In this document: positions 35,209-46,813 of the stretch, one piece after another
Layout of the letters: the number at the start of each line of letters is the position of its first letter
How positions within the stretch are numbered: the first letter of the stretch is position 1
Assembly (NCBI GenBank): GCA_030247855.1
Contig: JAPDRN010000145.1
Location: 18,106-82,105 of the forward strand
Reading direction: 5' to 3'
Source: Knufia peltigerae
Lineage: Eukaryota > Ascomycota > Eurotiomycetes > Chaetothyriales > Trichomeriaceae
Length of the DNA: 64,000 nucleotides
Program-made: the position numbers and the translations under genes
Notes under the pieces: generated by a model
What the model saw: the letters and a program-made list of their open reading frames with translations, nothing else
Told to the model about the DNA's origin: nothing
Databases searched by the model: none

Positions 35209-35890
35209 TGTGGTGAACGAATCGATCCTCCTTCGCCTCCAGGTTGTCTTCTCACTTAAGGCTGGGACCGGTCCTCTTCTCCCTGAGGAGTGGGCTGGTC
35301 CTTTTCGCCCTTATCAGTGGAGCTATTCTTCGAGCTTGCTCGGTATCTGCTCACACGCCGCATAAAGTATGCGGATGGCATGAAGCGGTCACTGTGATAG
35401 TGCCTTCAATGCTTGCGAACGTTGAGTCTGTTTCCCGTCTACAAACATTCTCTCATGGGAACTTGGAAATTGAAAAATCATCTCCAAAGCCAGGGGCCAT
35501 TTCGGAGAGTATGTAGGCCGCAGACAGGGTTTTCGCCGGGCTAACTAGCAAAAGATCGATGCTGATGGCTCTGTCGGCGACGTGTATGCTTCCATCAAGG
35601 TGGTTGTGGAGGACATCACGAACCATACAAATCAGTAAAATGAGAACCACTGTTGCGTGCAAACAATGCGGTGCCACGTCTTCTCTTTATGGCCCGGAAA
35701 TCCAATCTGTTACGACATTGTCAAGTAATCGCACTGAGAATCATTCCCTCCTAGAATGGTATTGACAGAAGGGTGTATGTCGTACCGAACTCGAACAGCC
35801 ATCCAATCAAAACGATGTGCGCGACGATAGTGAGCATCTATTGGATCTGCGGCAAACTGATTACATCTTGCCGCAAAAGATCCAACAGGG

Positions 35891-37615
35891 ATGCCGGCCT
35901 CAATGGGCTTTGCTTGGGAACGCGTGACTGAAGTGTATCAAAATTGTTCTCACAACGCAAGAATTGAAGTCATCCCTGGTCAGGCCCCTTGCACCGGCCA
36001 TAGCTCTGTCGAACTAGAAGATCACTTATGCTTGACCCCGGCGCTCATCTCGCTCGACTTTATGGACATCAACAACCCCATCGAAGTCATTCACGACGTC
36101 CGGAAGCGGCTCTGGATCGAGCGTGTCAACCAAGCTCGCGTTGCAGGCCACATGACGAGCTGGATGTCGTCCTTGCATCCCAAAAAGCTCGAGTGTAGGC
36201 TGGATTGCAAGGCCCTCAACGGTTCGTACAACTTGTGCCAGAGGTTACGCTTTTGCGACGGCACCACCTGGCTGCTCCGTATGCCCATCGTCGGCAGCGT
36301 CTGCGACGAGTACGCCGACGAGAAGGTTGCAATGGAGGTGGAGGCACAGAGCCTCCTCCGCGACAAGAACGTCCCCGTGCCGGGCGTCATTGTCGGGGGG
36401 CTGACAGCTGCTAATCCGCTCGGCCTGGGACCCTATGTCGTGATGGATTTCGTCGAGGGGGCCAGCGTCAACACCCTACTGCGAGAGCAGCAGCACGACA
36501 CCAGATGGCTCAGAGATGACATTTGCGATGATGATGTCGAGTTCCTCTCCCGACAGTTCGCCCGTATCCTCCTCCATATTTTCCAGATCGACTTTCCTAC
36601 GCTCGGTAGCCTCCCGACCCCCGTGACCGTATTCAACGCTCCTGTCCGACCCCTGACTTTCAAGGCGCACGACATTCTGCAAACCGGAGGTGTCAACACT
36701 TTCGGTATGGCCTTTTTAATTTTTAGTTTGGCCTTTTTTCCCCTTTCTCCCTGGTTTTATATCTGCCATGCTAGCGGCAATACTCTCGCTTGCATGAGAA
36801 AGAAACAAACAACTGATTCTATGATTGTTCTTCAGGCGACCGTACCAAAGGCTTCGCTGATACTGCTGATTACTTCTGCCATCTGGTCAACCAAGACTGG
36901 GAGCAATTCCAACGCCAGCCCAACTCAGGTGGCGGTCCCACCGTCACCCAGGCCAAATATGCTGCTTTTCTAGCTCTCCAGTCCGTCGCCCCGAAGCTTG
37001 TCGAACCTGGCTACGCCTCTGGTCCCTATAAGCTCGTCTGTGACGATCCCGGCCTCACTAACCTTATCGTTCGGAGCGCAGACGACCTCACTGTGGTCGG
37101 GGTCGTGGACCTCGAATGGTCGTACGCCGGCCCGGCGCAGCTCTTTGGCCCCCTGGTGGCTATTGCAAGACCGGCTCAACAACTACGACACCTTCCTTAA
37201 CAAAGAAGAGGCCCCTAGATTTTTGGGGAGGTATCTGCGGAACCTGGACGTGTTCAAGACCGTGCTCGATGAAGAGGAGGCGCGGACACCGGGCCAGCAA
37301 ACCATGGAGCTATCTCGATTGGGGAGGCACTCCGAGAAGTCGGGGAGCATGTGGCTGCACATGTTGCTGTCGTGGGGGTTCAATCACCCAGACAGCCTAC
37401 CCTTCGCGCAACTTCAGGTGCGCCTTGAGCGGGAGCGGTGGAAGGAGCTGGAGGAGGGCCACCACGGAAAGGAGGCAAGAGAGTTCACGGAACGGAAGCT
37501 AGCGGAATTAGACAAATATGATGAGACAGTGGAGAGGATTGTGTGCATGCAGGATGATTTGGAGAATGGGAAGATGACGATAGAGGCATTCGTTGCAGTA
37601 TTGAAAGTCGTATGA
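35891..37615 (+). CDS. APH-family phosphotransferase-like protein, one frameshift
   Basis: Aminoglycoside-phosphotransferase/kinase-fold protein of fungal type. Exon 1 is 35891-36704; a 131-bp intron (GTATGG...CAG) is followed by exon 2 from 36836. The N-lobe includes GTTWLLRMPIVG and VAMEVEAQSLL; the C-lobe has CDDPGLTNLIV (CDDxxxxN, the variant of HxDxxxxN typical of this fungal family) and GVVDLEWSYAGPAQLFG (DxEW, metal binding). Right after AQLFG the frame changes at the C5 run near 37150: the family sequence WWLLQDRLNNYDTFLNKEE continues in the next frame to a stop at 37615. One base too many (or two too few) would explain it. It may be a fresh pseudogene or an assembly error. The N-terminal 57 residues before MDINNP are uncertain; the true start may be 36062. 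Confidence 0.7.
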
Positions 37616-37642
37616 TAAAAACGCACATCGCAACGAACGGAT

Positions 37643-38313
37643 CTACTCCAACTCCACATCAACATCATCGACACAAAACTCCCAATCCATGTCAAGGTCG
37701 TTGTAATGAAAATCGGCCCAGATCTCCAACCTCTCCAGCCCATCCCAGACCCTCCCACTGAATTCTTGCAGTCGAACATCCAACACATCGTGATAACCGG
37801 CTGGAAAGTCCACTTCCCATGCCAAAGTCGAGGAGTCGGCCCGAATACCTTTCAGGTGAATGGTGACCAACCCAAGCGGGAGATCCAGCGGTTTGATTTT
37901 CAAGGTGTGGACTGTAAAAGTGCCACCGGCTTCGTCTTGGTGTCGAAATGACGGTTTCCGATCAGACCGAGAGTGGAGGGACTTGTCGTCGCTGGGGGTG
38001 TTCGACTTGAAATTCTCCCTTGTGCCGTACAAAGCATTCGGTTTGGACACGGCACAGTTTGTGTCTCCTGGCCAGATGATACCCTTGAGACCAGCATCGG
38101 ACGGGTCAAAGGCATAGAAACCATCAAAGATCAGACCGTTGTAAGGGGTTGAGATATTGCCAAAGGCGTCTGTGGTTTTGATATCGTCAAACTGTCACAC
38201 GAGTTTTAGCTCTCCGTGCGGAAAACGGTTGATATCAAGGGGATCACAAACGTTCAAGATGTTCGAGTCTTCACCAGTTCCAACGAATACTTGGTCTGAA
38301 ACGGCCGAAACAT
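37643..38313 (-). CDS. fungal hypothetical protein (FDDI...GFYAFDP family)
   Basis: Proposed two-exon gene: exon 1 38313-38275 (13 codons) and exon 2 38194-37643, giving 196 residues. The 80-bp intron has a GTGAAG donor, a GCTAAAA branch-like site and a CAG acceptor, and both junctions are in phase 0. The body has NGLIFDGFYAFDP, CAVSKPNALYGTR and an acidic C-terminus WEFCVDDVDVELE. This pattern resembles a family of small fungal proteins of unknown role. Alternatively the frame continues upstream without an intron (HGELKLV) and is cut by TGA at 38195-38197, which would make it a pseudogene. Converges with the APH-like gene, 27 bases apart. Confidence 0.5.
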
Positions 38314-39134
38314 TCTCGAAGCAAACGCTACAGAGAAAGTATATCAAAGACAAAGCGTGCAACCTCAATATACTTCGGATAATGGCGTTCCTGGGATATG
38401 ATGAACATGAGATATTGACTCTTTCTGGAGGGTCCGTACGAGTTCATTCCAGCACAGATGAATTGTGATAGTCTTGAGGGGTGCAGTGTCGCAGTAGAAC
38501 CATGTAGATGAATATATATTCTTCCCGACTCACCTTTTCTGGAAAGTTGCCGCTGTTTGTCCTCGGACTTGTAGAAGTACGTCCATGATATTGTCTCTGG
38601 GTTCTCCAGAAACTCAAAAAGGCCTCATCAGCTCAAAAGAATCAGACTCTTGGTTGCTCTGTACATACAAACCAACCCATAGGAGAGTCTGATATTCGTC
38701 AACTCCATGAATTCTGCCTGCCGACGTAGGTACCTCTTACCTTAGGTAAGCGTGGGGAAGTACCTTGGGAAGGTACAATACCTGAGTTTAGCCTAGTACT
38801 TCCTCGAACTACGGAGTACTTCGACAACTCCAAAAATGCTCTATGCTGCATCCGTAACTATCACGCAATTTCGAGGGTTTATGAAGCCATCCAAATCTAC
38901 TCTACACCATACGATCGACTCTGATTTCACCTGTAACGGCTGTCCGTGGCTGACGCCCAGAGCCCTTTCCTAGGCTGTTCTGGGCTTCCTCCGTGAACAC
39001 TCTCCAATCACACGAAGGTGTTCTGGAGTAGATGTACCCGGATTCACGACAAACGACACCCAGGCATTGTGCGACCGACTTGACCTAAATCCCCCTTATC
39101 AAGATCTCGCTAGGCGCATGTAGGTTTTATACCC
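38314..39134. other. intergenic, no gene recognised
   Basis: It contains TACGGAGTA at 38810 and palindromic TACCTTAGGTA-like sequence near 38735-38775. This is the promoter region of the DUF202 gene. Confidence 0.5.
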
Positions 39135-40181
39135 ATGTCTTCTCACGACCGCCAGCAAAATGGATCTCCAGAACCACTCTCCTCCTCTCCGTCCTCCTCC
39201 TTGACCTCTGCGAATTCCGAGGCAGACCAAAGCCGTCCTGTCCAGCCCGCGCACCCCGCCATCAGTCGATCCTCGAGCGTTCGATTCTCGGAAGGGACCA
39301 AGAAAGGTCACTCGCCGCCTCCCATGCCGCGTTATCCTCGGACTTCGGGCGATTCCGACGAAGTGACCCCGATCCGCACCGCAGACGGCCAGTCTGATCG
39401 GCGCTATAACACAGAGTCGAGAGATCCGTTGCCAGCAGGGGCGACGCCAGAAGACAGCGCACAGCAAGACCAAAATGGAAACGAGGAGGGCAAGCCGGGC
39501 TGGCTGAAGAGAATGGTAGAGAAATACGGCTCCATCTCGCTGGAAAACAAAGGCTCGGTCGCGAGAGACCATCTGGCGCTCGAGAGGACATTTCTAGCCT
39601 GGCTACGGACCAGCTTAGCGTTTGCCAGTATCGGCATCGCAATCACACAGCTCTTTCGTCTCAACTCATCGATCGCAAAGTCGTCCCAAGAAACGACACC
39701 TGCCATGATGATGACGACGACCAGCGAACAGATGCCCTTCTCGCCGATGATCGGACAAGCAGTTCCTGCAGAACTGATTCCATATCTTCAGCAACTTGCC
39801 GCGAATGCCGCACCACCACCGCCAGTCCCGACACTGGGGCCGACGTTGCTCGACCAGGTCCTTCTTCTGCCGGCGCCCGACGCAAATGGGCGTCAGGTCG
39901 TTCGGAGGGATGAGTCGATGGCCTCTCAGGTCAACGAGGATCAGGCTGCCAGACTTCGACATGTAGGCAAGCCTCTCGGTGCTACGTTCTTGGGCATTTC
40001 GATTGTTATTTTATTCATAGGCTTCCATCGATACTTTGAATCTCAGCACTGGATCATTCGAGGGAAGTTCCCGGCAAGTCGCGGGAGTATCTTCATTGTC
40101 GGCACTATCGCTGGGGCTCTTATTGTCGCCAGTCTGGCTGTTGTACTTGCCATATCACCCAATCGTTACGAGAAGAAGTGA
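39135..40181 (+). CDS. DUF202 (YidH-type) membrane protein
   Basis: Single-exon 348-residue protein. The N-terminal 130 residues are hydrophilic, Ser/Pro-rich and probably disordered and cytosolic. The DUF202 domain begins at RDHLALERTFLAWLRTSLAF, the conserved ALERT-x-LAW-x-R signature, leading into membrane segment 1. A polar loop with Met/Pro-rich low-complexity sequence separates it from segment 2 (FLGISIVILFIGFHRYF), and segment 3 (FIVGTIAGALIVASLAVVL) is near the C-terminus. Fungal members are usually vacuolar or other internal membrane proteins of unclear function. The insertion between segments 1 and 2 (about 110 residues) is longer than in bacterial YidH. Confidence 0.9.
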   Translation: MSSHDRQQNGSPEPLSSSPSSSLTSANSEADQSRPVQPAHPAISRSSSVRFSEGTKKGHSPPPMPRYPRTSGDSDEVTPIRTADGQSDRRYNTESRDPLPAGATPEDSAQQDQNGNEEGKPGWLKRMVEKYGSISLENKGSVARDHLALERTFLAWLRTSLAFASIGIAITQLFRLNSSIAKSSQETTPAMMMTTTSEQMPFSPMIGQAVPAELIPYLQQLAANAAPPPPVPTLGPTLLDQVLLLPAPDANGRQVVRRDESMASQVNEDQAARLRHVGKPLGATFLGISIVILFIGFHRYFESQHWIIRGKFPASRGSIFIVGTIAGALIVASLAVVLAISPNRYEKK

Positions 40182-43076
40182 TGGTCGCGCAACTCTTTTT
40201 TGGGAACGCCATTTTTACCGACTTGGGAGGGGTTTGACTGCTGGAGCGACCTATCCCTGGCTAGTGAGACTGCGAAACCGCTCTTGCCTGTGTATCACGC
40301 TTGATGACAAATGTCTGTGCCACGTAGTAGGTCTTGAAATCGGTTTCGGCCGGCGTGTTCGAGAGAAGGATCGTCGAACCTATGAGTGAGCAAAGACTGG
40401 ATCGCACGGCCACATGCTTTGCAAGGAACTGGTCCGACGCAAGAGTATTTGGCATATGCCAGTGAATTGGACGAGGTGGAACTCAGCACGAACGAACTTG
40501 GGCTTTAACTCGGACGGGGAGATCCAAACAGAGTTGGACGCGTGTCGACGCTGAGACAGGACTTGTGATACGGATTGTATGAATATCAAAAGGGCCGCTG
40601 CCGGTTTCAGCAGTATAGAATGATAAGGTACAGGTGGTAATGCACAATGCATAAACGTACAGGGTTTTGATTGAGGTTCGAACAAAAACATGGTCTAGAT
40701 TGTTAAAAACGCAGGCGTTGAAACGAGTTTTATTTTGCAGGATGATGTATGTATGTATGTAATAAGAGGTTCCTTCGTGTACCAACACGGGCACAGTATG
40801 GTTCGGGAGACGAAAGAACGTTGCCAGGTCGATCGAAAGTAGCCAGTCAGGCATTCTTCCTGCTCGAGTCCATAACCAATGGTAAACCTACCTTGGGTAC
40901 CCAAGGTACGTGACCGTGATGATTACTGTAACTGTTTATTTTTGCGGAATTGAGTCCATGGTTTGAGGCATGTGAGATTTTCTTTCCCGAATGCGACAAC
41001 CACCACTCGGACTAACTTCACACAAGGGAGAAGAGGACCAGCTCAGCCTTGAGGGAGAAGGGAGAACCCGGAGGCGAAGGAGGACTAGCTCTATGTATGA
41101 GGGAGAAGAGAACCCGTGTTGGTAGAGGCCAGGATTCAGATAGAATGCGCTCCATGCCCATGGAAGAGAGCATCAAAAAAGATGTACAGTACAAGAGAAG
41201 ATGGTACGCATTGCCTCTCAGAGGAGGGACCAATCTGGTTTCTACATGGGGCGTGTTGCAAGTTCTCAGTGGTGGTTCGCCCTCTACGACACATGCTGCA
41301 AACAGACCTTGTGCTGATAATGGTATGCCGCGCAAGAGCTTCTCGTCGTGCAATCAATCGTCTAGCATGGATATGATGCCCGTTGATTTTTTTTTCGCTC
41401 AATCGTCATACCACACTCCTCCGTTGTTGTCCATACACTTGACTCGTACATACCCGTGGACATTGGAAAGAACGAAAGAAAAAAAAAGTCCCGCAATAAT
41501 TGGGTAGGTATGGAGTATTACATAGGATCATCGAACGAGCAACAAGGCGTTGTTGAGCCGAGCCCGGGGCGGTCTTTGCTGGAATGGCATCGATGTTTCT
41601 CCCGTGTCGGTGTTGGGCATACATTACAGAACGATCTCCTCTCGTCTCTTCCATGTACAATAAATACCCAAGGTAAGCAGGGAGTATGAAATTGTCGCGA
41701 CTGTACGTTTGAAATGATAGAATTTAGTATGGAGTATCATGGCACTTTGGAAAGCGTTGATGCCAAGCGGCGCAGTTGTTGTCTGAGCAAGCCGAGGTAT
41801 TTCCCAAACAGGCCTGGGGGTGTACAGTAAGAAGTCACATGAATTCCGTACACCGCACAGCGTACAACAAGTAAGAAGGCATCACGGAGTACTGTACGAG
41901 TACGAGCTACGGCTACGGAGTAATGACTTGGTTACTTCGGACAACAAAGTGCCAGAGCGGAGTGTCTGGAATATTTGATTGGAAATGGACCTCCCTGCAG
42001 CCTTTTCCCACTTATTTTCCTTCTGCTTTCCACTCATTTTTCATTCACCTGTCCCTCAGTCGGTCTGCCCCTCTGTCACTGGGTCTGCCTCCCCGTTGCC
42101 TTGTGATCTTACTTCACTATTGGCTCCATCACCATTCACTTTTACCTGGCAGAAATCTCTGCAGGGCCCAGCAGTGACCCATACAAATCATTCAATGAGG
42201 ACCCATGCTCATTCAATGACGGCCCATAGTCATTCAATGAGGACCCTCTTCATTCCATAAGGACCCATAGTCATTCAATGAATGCTGAAAGGCGGTCTGT
42301 TGGAAAAGTACAAATAGATGGCCTCCCCCCAAGTTTGGCGAATTCTTCTTCTTTTTTCTTTTTCCTTTTGATAGCTCTGGACGTTTATCCAACCTTCGCT
42401 CTTTAGAACTTACGCTAATACTTTGTACAGCTTTGCCTTTTGGCTTAGATCAAGTGTAGTATCTGTTCTTTTCAGTTTAATCTCTGAAATCATTCTACGG
42501 AATGAATCACTGATTATTCTTATTTCTGGATCTCGCTGTGAGGCTCCTCTGTGCTTGCGCATGAGTCTCTAGCACCGTGTCCGAGGCCTTACACTGCCGC
42601 CTTGCGATGCGAACAACCACCTTTTCATCATTGTGTTTTTTGCCTCGAGCAAGACCTTGGAGAAGAGTTTTGATATTCTCTTATGAATTTTTAAGAATAC
42701 AACCCTGAATCAACAGCCTCGCGAGGCTCGCCAGTCTTCAAGGTAACAAGCCTTCACACAAACTACGAGCGGAGCATAGATACAGCTACTTCTACCCATA
42801 CAATACATAATAACATATTTCATACAATATGAATTCTTCCTCGTACTCGTAAAGCTCCAAAAAGTTCCAGACAATCGCCGCAAATGATGTAAAACACGAT
42901 TGCGGAAAAAATTCTTGGGGTTTTGGAGTCTTGTCTTGTAAGGAAAATAACATGCGCACGCCGGCCGCAGCAAACATTGTTAATTCTCAAAGTTCCAATC
43001 CTTTGAACCACAACTCGACGATCGGTCTGGGACTTACTCTGTATACACTCTCTCCATCTCCTGAACCCCTCATACA
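40182..43076. other. 2.9-kb intergenic region, no supported gene
   Basis: This is the 3' flank of the DUF202 gene and the promoter side of translin. It contains a TATG-type microsatellite near 40746, TACGGAGTA at 41914, and the 21-bp tandem repeat at 42188. Frames at 41049-41507 are low complexity and unsupported. Confidence 0.45.
42188..42284. repeat. about 21-bp tandem repeat, 4.6 copies
   Basis: Units begin TCATTCAATGAGGACCCAT and vary by a few substitutions and one single-base deletion. The units sit about 800 bases upstream of the translin start. Confidence 0.9.
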
Positions 43077-43900
43077 ATGTCAAACGACACGACAATGACC
43101 ACGCCTGCGACTGCTCCCACATCCTCAACCACAACGACGTCGCCCACCGCCCACGTCGACCCAGCGATTTTCACATCCCTGCAGGCCAAAATTGACGAAG
43201 AAACCTCCATACGCGATGAGCTCAAAGCCTTTGTCGACACTCTCACCAAGCAAGGCCGCCTGACACAATCCATCCTCTCGCGCATCCACAACACACCGAC
43301 GTCCGAGCTGGAACGGTCCGTCCTGACCCCGGCCTACGACGCACTGGCGCAGCAAGCCTCGACGGTCAAAGATCTGGCGCAGTCGGCGTCGAAATACCCC
43401 TTCTACAAATGGAACAGCCTGTGGCGGAACGACGTACAGAGTGTCATCGGCAGCATACAGATTGCAGATTGGCTACGGTCGGGACAACTGGTGACGGTTG
43501 AACAGGTCGGGCAAAGACTAGGTGGTACGTTTTGGATATTCTTGCATAACAGTACGTCGGGAGTGCGCGTGCCAGACTGACTTGTGACTGTACAGTGCCG
43601 GTCAACCTCAAAGACGAAGATCAATTCCACATCACGATCGAAGACTACCTTCTCGCCCTGACCACCACCATCGAAGAACTCGCGCGCCTGGCGCCCAACG
43701 CGGTCACCTTGGGAGACTACGCGAGACCGCTGCAAATCTCCAAGTTCATCAAAGATGTCCACGCTGGGTTTCAGTTGTTGAATCTCAAGAACGACATCCT
43801 CAGACGACGGACGGACGGGATCAAGTACAGCGTCAAAAAGGTGGAGGATGTCGTGTACGACCTCAGTCTGAGAGGGTTGATACCTAAAGAGAAAGCTTGA
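43077..43900 (+). CDS. translin
   Basis: Translin-family protein of 250 residues in two exons, 43077-43524 and 43596-43900. The 71-bp intron has GTACGT and CAG, and joins QRLG to VPVNLKDEDQFHI. The first 25 residues are Thr/Ser/Pro-rich and poorly conserved. The rest is all-helical with family features: FVDTLTKQGRLTQSILSRIH in the N-terminal helices, LKDEDQFHITIEDYLLAL, and SKFIKDVHAGFQLLNLKND, LRRRTDGIKYSVKKVEDVVYDL near the C-terminus. Translin binds single-stranded DNA and RNA as a ring and works with TRAX in the C3PO endoribonuclease of the RNAi pathway. No TRAX gene is seen in this window. Confidence 0.95.
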
Positions 43901-44010
43901 GCTTGAACTGGCACAATGCCGAGGTCGAGATTGGCACGAGTCGAGAGGAAAAAGGACAAGGTGTGAGTGCCGCATCGACGCCTACGCTTTTTCTGTATCA
44001 ACATCAAACA

Positions 44011-44168
44011 ATATGTTCGAGAGTCAAGCGATGAGATATACGCATGGACCGCAGATTCCAGATGATACCAGCTGATTTTGTACGATACATATTCGAGAAT
44101 CGATCGTTGAGATACACATGAGTCGAAGATTCCAGTGGATAACTGTACCCGGCTGGGTTTGTACGATA
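44011..44168. repeat. diverged tandem duplication of about 80 bp
   Basis: Two adjacent units share ATATTCGAGAATC/ATGTTCGAGAGTC-type starts, the internal GATTCCAG, and the end TTTGTACGATA. They lie in the 3' region of translin and are probably untranslated. Confidence 0.7.
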
Positions 44169-44574
44169 TCTCGGATCAAAAGGTGTAGGAAAACAAGCTC
44201 GCTACGAGAGTATGAGGAGGAGGACGAAGGACATGGGGGAAAAATGCGCTTCAGAACAAAATCAAACATGCTCAGCACCACGATTACGAGTGATGATGGG
44301 GCTCGTAATGTGAAATGACACATTTCTTATCAGATGTTCTTGTCTTTATTTTTCCGAGTCTTTGATTGCATTTTTGATGGTTCTACTACCGGGATATTAA
44401 CAAGGAACCGAGGAAGCAGCTGGAGCATTCACTGTGCCACTGCTGCTACCATCATCGTCATGACTGTCTCTCTTCTTTTCGAAAAACTTCCCACGTAGAG
44501 GGCATGTGATCAAAAAAAAAGGTTCATCAGACGTACGTTCAAAAGTACTCGCACCAAAAACTCGTAGGCATCGT

Positions 44575-45021
44575 TCATGGGGCGGTTTCCTTCTTCCACT
44601 CGGCGCCGTCGGTCCTCACGCTGCTCTCCGCCGTGGCCGGTTCCCTCAGACCTTCCGACGACTGAGTGCCCAACTTGACGTTGACGCCACCGCTGCCGAC
44701 GTTGACGGTCCGTTGATCCGCGGATTGTAGGTCCGCGCTCGCCCCGCCGACGGGTTGTTCGGGTAGAGGGAGACCGGCCTTGACCCGGTCGATTTCGGCC
44801 TCTTTGCTTTCTTGTTCGGAAAGTATTTGCTGTCGAATGGATTTTAGTAATTGGCTACACGCAAACAAGAAACAAAAGGGAAAAAAGGACAACGCAAAGT
44901 GACATACCTTCATGGCAGAAGCATCAGAATCCTTGGGTGTCTTGCCGTCGTGGAACTTTGATTCTTTTGCTTCCATCTTACGGACGTCTTCGCTCGTGAC
45001 GTGGAATGTGGATTCGGACAT
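44575..45021 (-). CDS. SMP-domain-like small protein
   Basis: Two exons, 45021-44908 and 44829-44575, encode 122 residues. The 78-bp intron has GTATGT, an ACTAAA branch and CAG. If read through, the intron would add hydrophobic residues (FALSFFPFCFLFACS) that do not fit; splicing gives SDASAMKQILSEQESK, as expected. The pattern of TSEDVRKMEAKESK, GKTPKDSDASAMK, LPLPEQP and NVGSG matches the fungal seed-maturation-protein (SMP) domain family of small hydrophilic proteins. Function in fungi is unclear, possibly stress- or conidiation-linked. No signal peptide. Confidence 0.75.
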   Translation of the reverse strand: MSESTFHVTSEDVRKMEAKESKFHDGKTPKDSDASAMKVCHFALSFFPFCFLFACSQLLKSIRQQILSEQESKEAEIDRVKAGLPLPEQPVGGASADLQSADQRTVNVGSGGVNVKLGTQSSEGLREPATAESSVRTDGAEWKKETAP

Positions 45022-46813
45022 TTTGTTTGGGGGACTGTGTGTGTGTGGTGTATTCTCGAAGAATGAAGGACTGTAAATCTTTTCAACCTTTTTTTCTCGT
45101 TCTCTTTTGGTATATACTGGTTGATTTTTTGAGTATATCAAAAGTTACACTTCTTGAGGAATTGGAAAATTGCCCATTAATATTTAATCCTTCAAAGATC
45201 TCAAGGACAGGTAAAATATACGTCACTACGACACACACAAATAGAATGGATACGAAATCACTGGGCCCTTTGACGATCCATCTCGAAGGTTCGCAACGCG
45301 ACCGTTGAGCCATCATCATCATCATCATCATCGTTCATCAATACTGTAAGGCCCCATGAAGGAAAGAAACGAAGAGGAAGAAATATCCAAATGATACGTC
45401 ATGACAACATCCAACCCCCCCAAAAAACATCATGGGTTTACCTGGAATGGTTTAGATCGAAAAGAACTCTCAGACCAAGTCGGAAAAGTAGAGCCGAGCG
45501 AATGAGAAGAGACTTTTGGTTCCTGAGTCGAGATGATTGTCCTTTTTTTTCATCCCACGGAGCCATAATACCTGTTGTTTGCTACTTGATATCCTTCATA
45601 CCCACAAGACCGAAACTCCAGGCAAACGACTTTTGAAAGAAGACCAGCATCTCTATCTCTCTCCCTTTGCTTCTCTCGAAGCTTCTCACTCTTCAACCCG
45701 GGCCAAATGATTTTGTTTCACAGACTTCGTCGTGCCCTCAAATCATTGGCTCTTCTCCCGTTTCTCCTTTTCATTTCAGTTCTGGCCCCTAGACAGGGTT
45801 AAGCGTAGGTTGCTTATCTTCTGTCAAAAGTCCAAGGTCATGGTCGGTACCGGAGGAGAAGTGTATCGCCGATAAGTTTGGCACAGAGCTGTTTTACGAT
45901 TTCGCAGGAGATGGTGAAGATCCACCCTGTGAGCCCTTTTGGAGTTTTCACTGTAACGACCTGACGAATGTCTCCCTTTTTCCCGCCATGATGAAGACGA
46001 AATGCTTTCTTTTCTAGGTCCTTAAACCGCTTATTGAATTAACCACCTCTGTGATGACCAGGCCTGGCTGTTTTGCGTTCGAGGCACATGATCTGGTCAT
46101 CCGGAATGAGCACATCATCCTGGTCGGTTTTGATATCTGACCTTTTTAACTGTTCAAATGGGCACTCCACTTGATGTTTGACATAGAGTTGTTCAATTCT
46201 TTCTTGCACAAGACGGCCGAGCCGTGAATCGACAACCTCATGCTTACGGTGAGGCATTCGAAGGATGAATTCGTGGGTATCCGAGAAATGGTCGTATCTG
46301 TGTATGAAATGTCGGTCCCTGATTGGACGGACCATGGAAAAGAACTCGAACTCTCCATACCGTACATTTTCGAGTTGAGGTCATACTCTCGAATAAGTCT
46401 CAATCGATAATGATGAAGGCCATATTGTGAAAGGCGACGTCGAGACTTGTCATGACCTTCCTGATTGAAATTACGGATCGAGACGGATGGTCACGGGATA
46501 GATTCACGTTGCGGAACATTCTCCTGTAGTTTTCAATAGATATACAGAAGCTGCCACGTCCTGTACTCTTGCAGCACGCAGGTTGGTCCGTCAAGGTACC
46601 AGATCATGGAATGGAGTCCCAATTAGGCAGAAAAACACTCGGAATAATACATGCCGAATATGGAAGGTGTGGCGAAAAAAAGATTTCAAAAGCGGCGGCA
46701 GCATCAGTCAATTTCTGGGTATCGCATTTTTGTTTAATTCCAACTAAACAAGACGAGAGATTTCGTCAAATCCCTCAACACAGCATATCGATCCCTGAAG
46801 AAATCGACTCAAT
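45022..46813. other. intergenic, no supported gene
   Basis: This is the divergent region between the SMP-like gene and the FAL1 helicase. Short frames only. It includes a CAT trinucleotide microsatellite at 45311-45332. Confidence 0.5.
45311..45332. repeat. CAT trinucleotide microsatellite
   Basis: About seven uninterrupted CAT units in non-coding sequence. Confidence 0.95.

Larger units (their letters stand above)
33313..35890. other. 2.6-kb intergenic region, no supported gene
   Basis: Only unsupported frames, including 33968-34447 (+), which has no domain. It contains six of the 21 TACGGAGTA/TACTCCGTA copies in the window. Confidence 0.45.

Noticed and set aside
39099..39572. 157-codon frame antisense to the DUF202 gene
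   Set aside because: It is a shadow of the plus-strand coding sequence, which carries a clear conserved domain.
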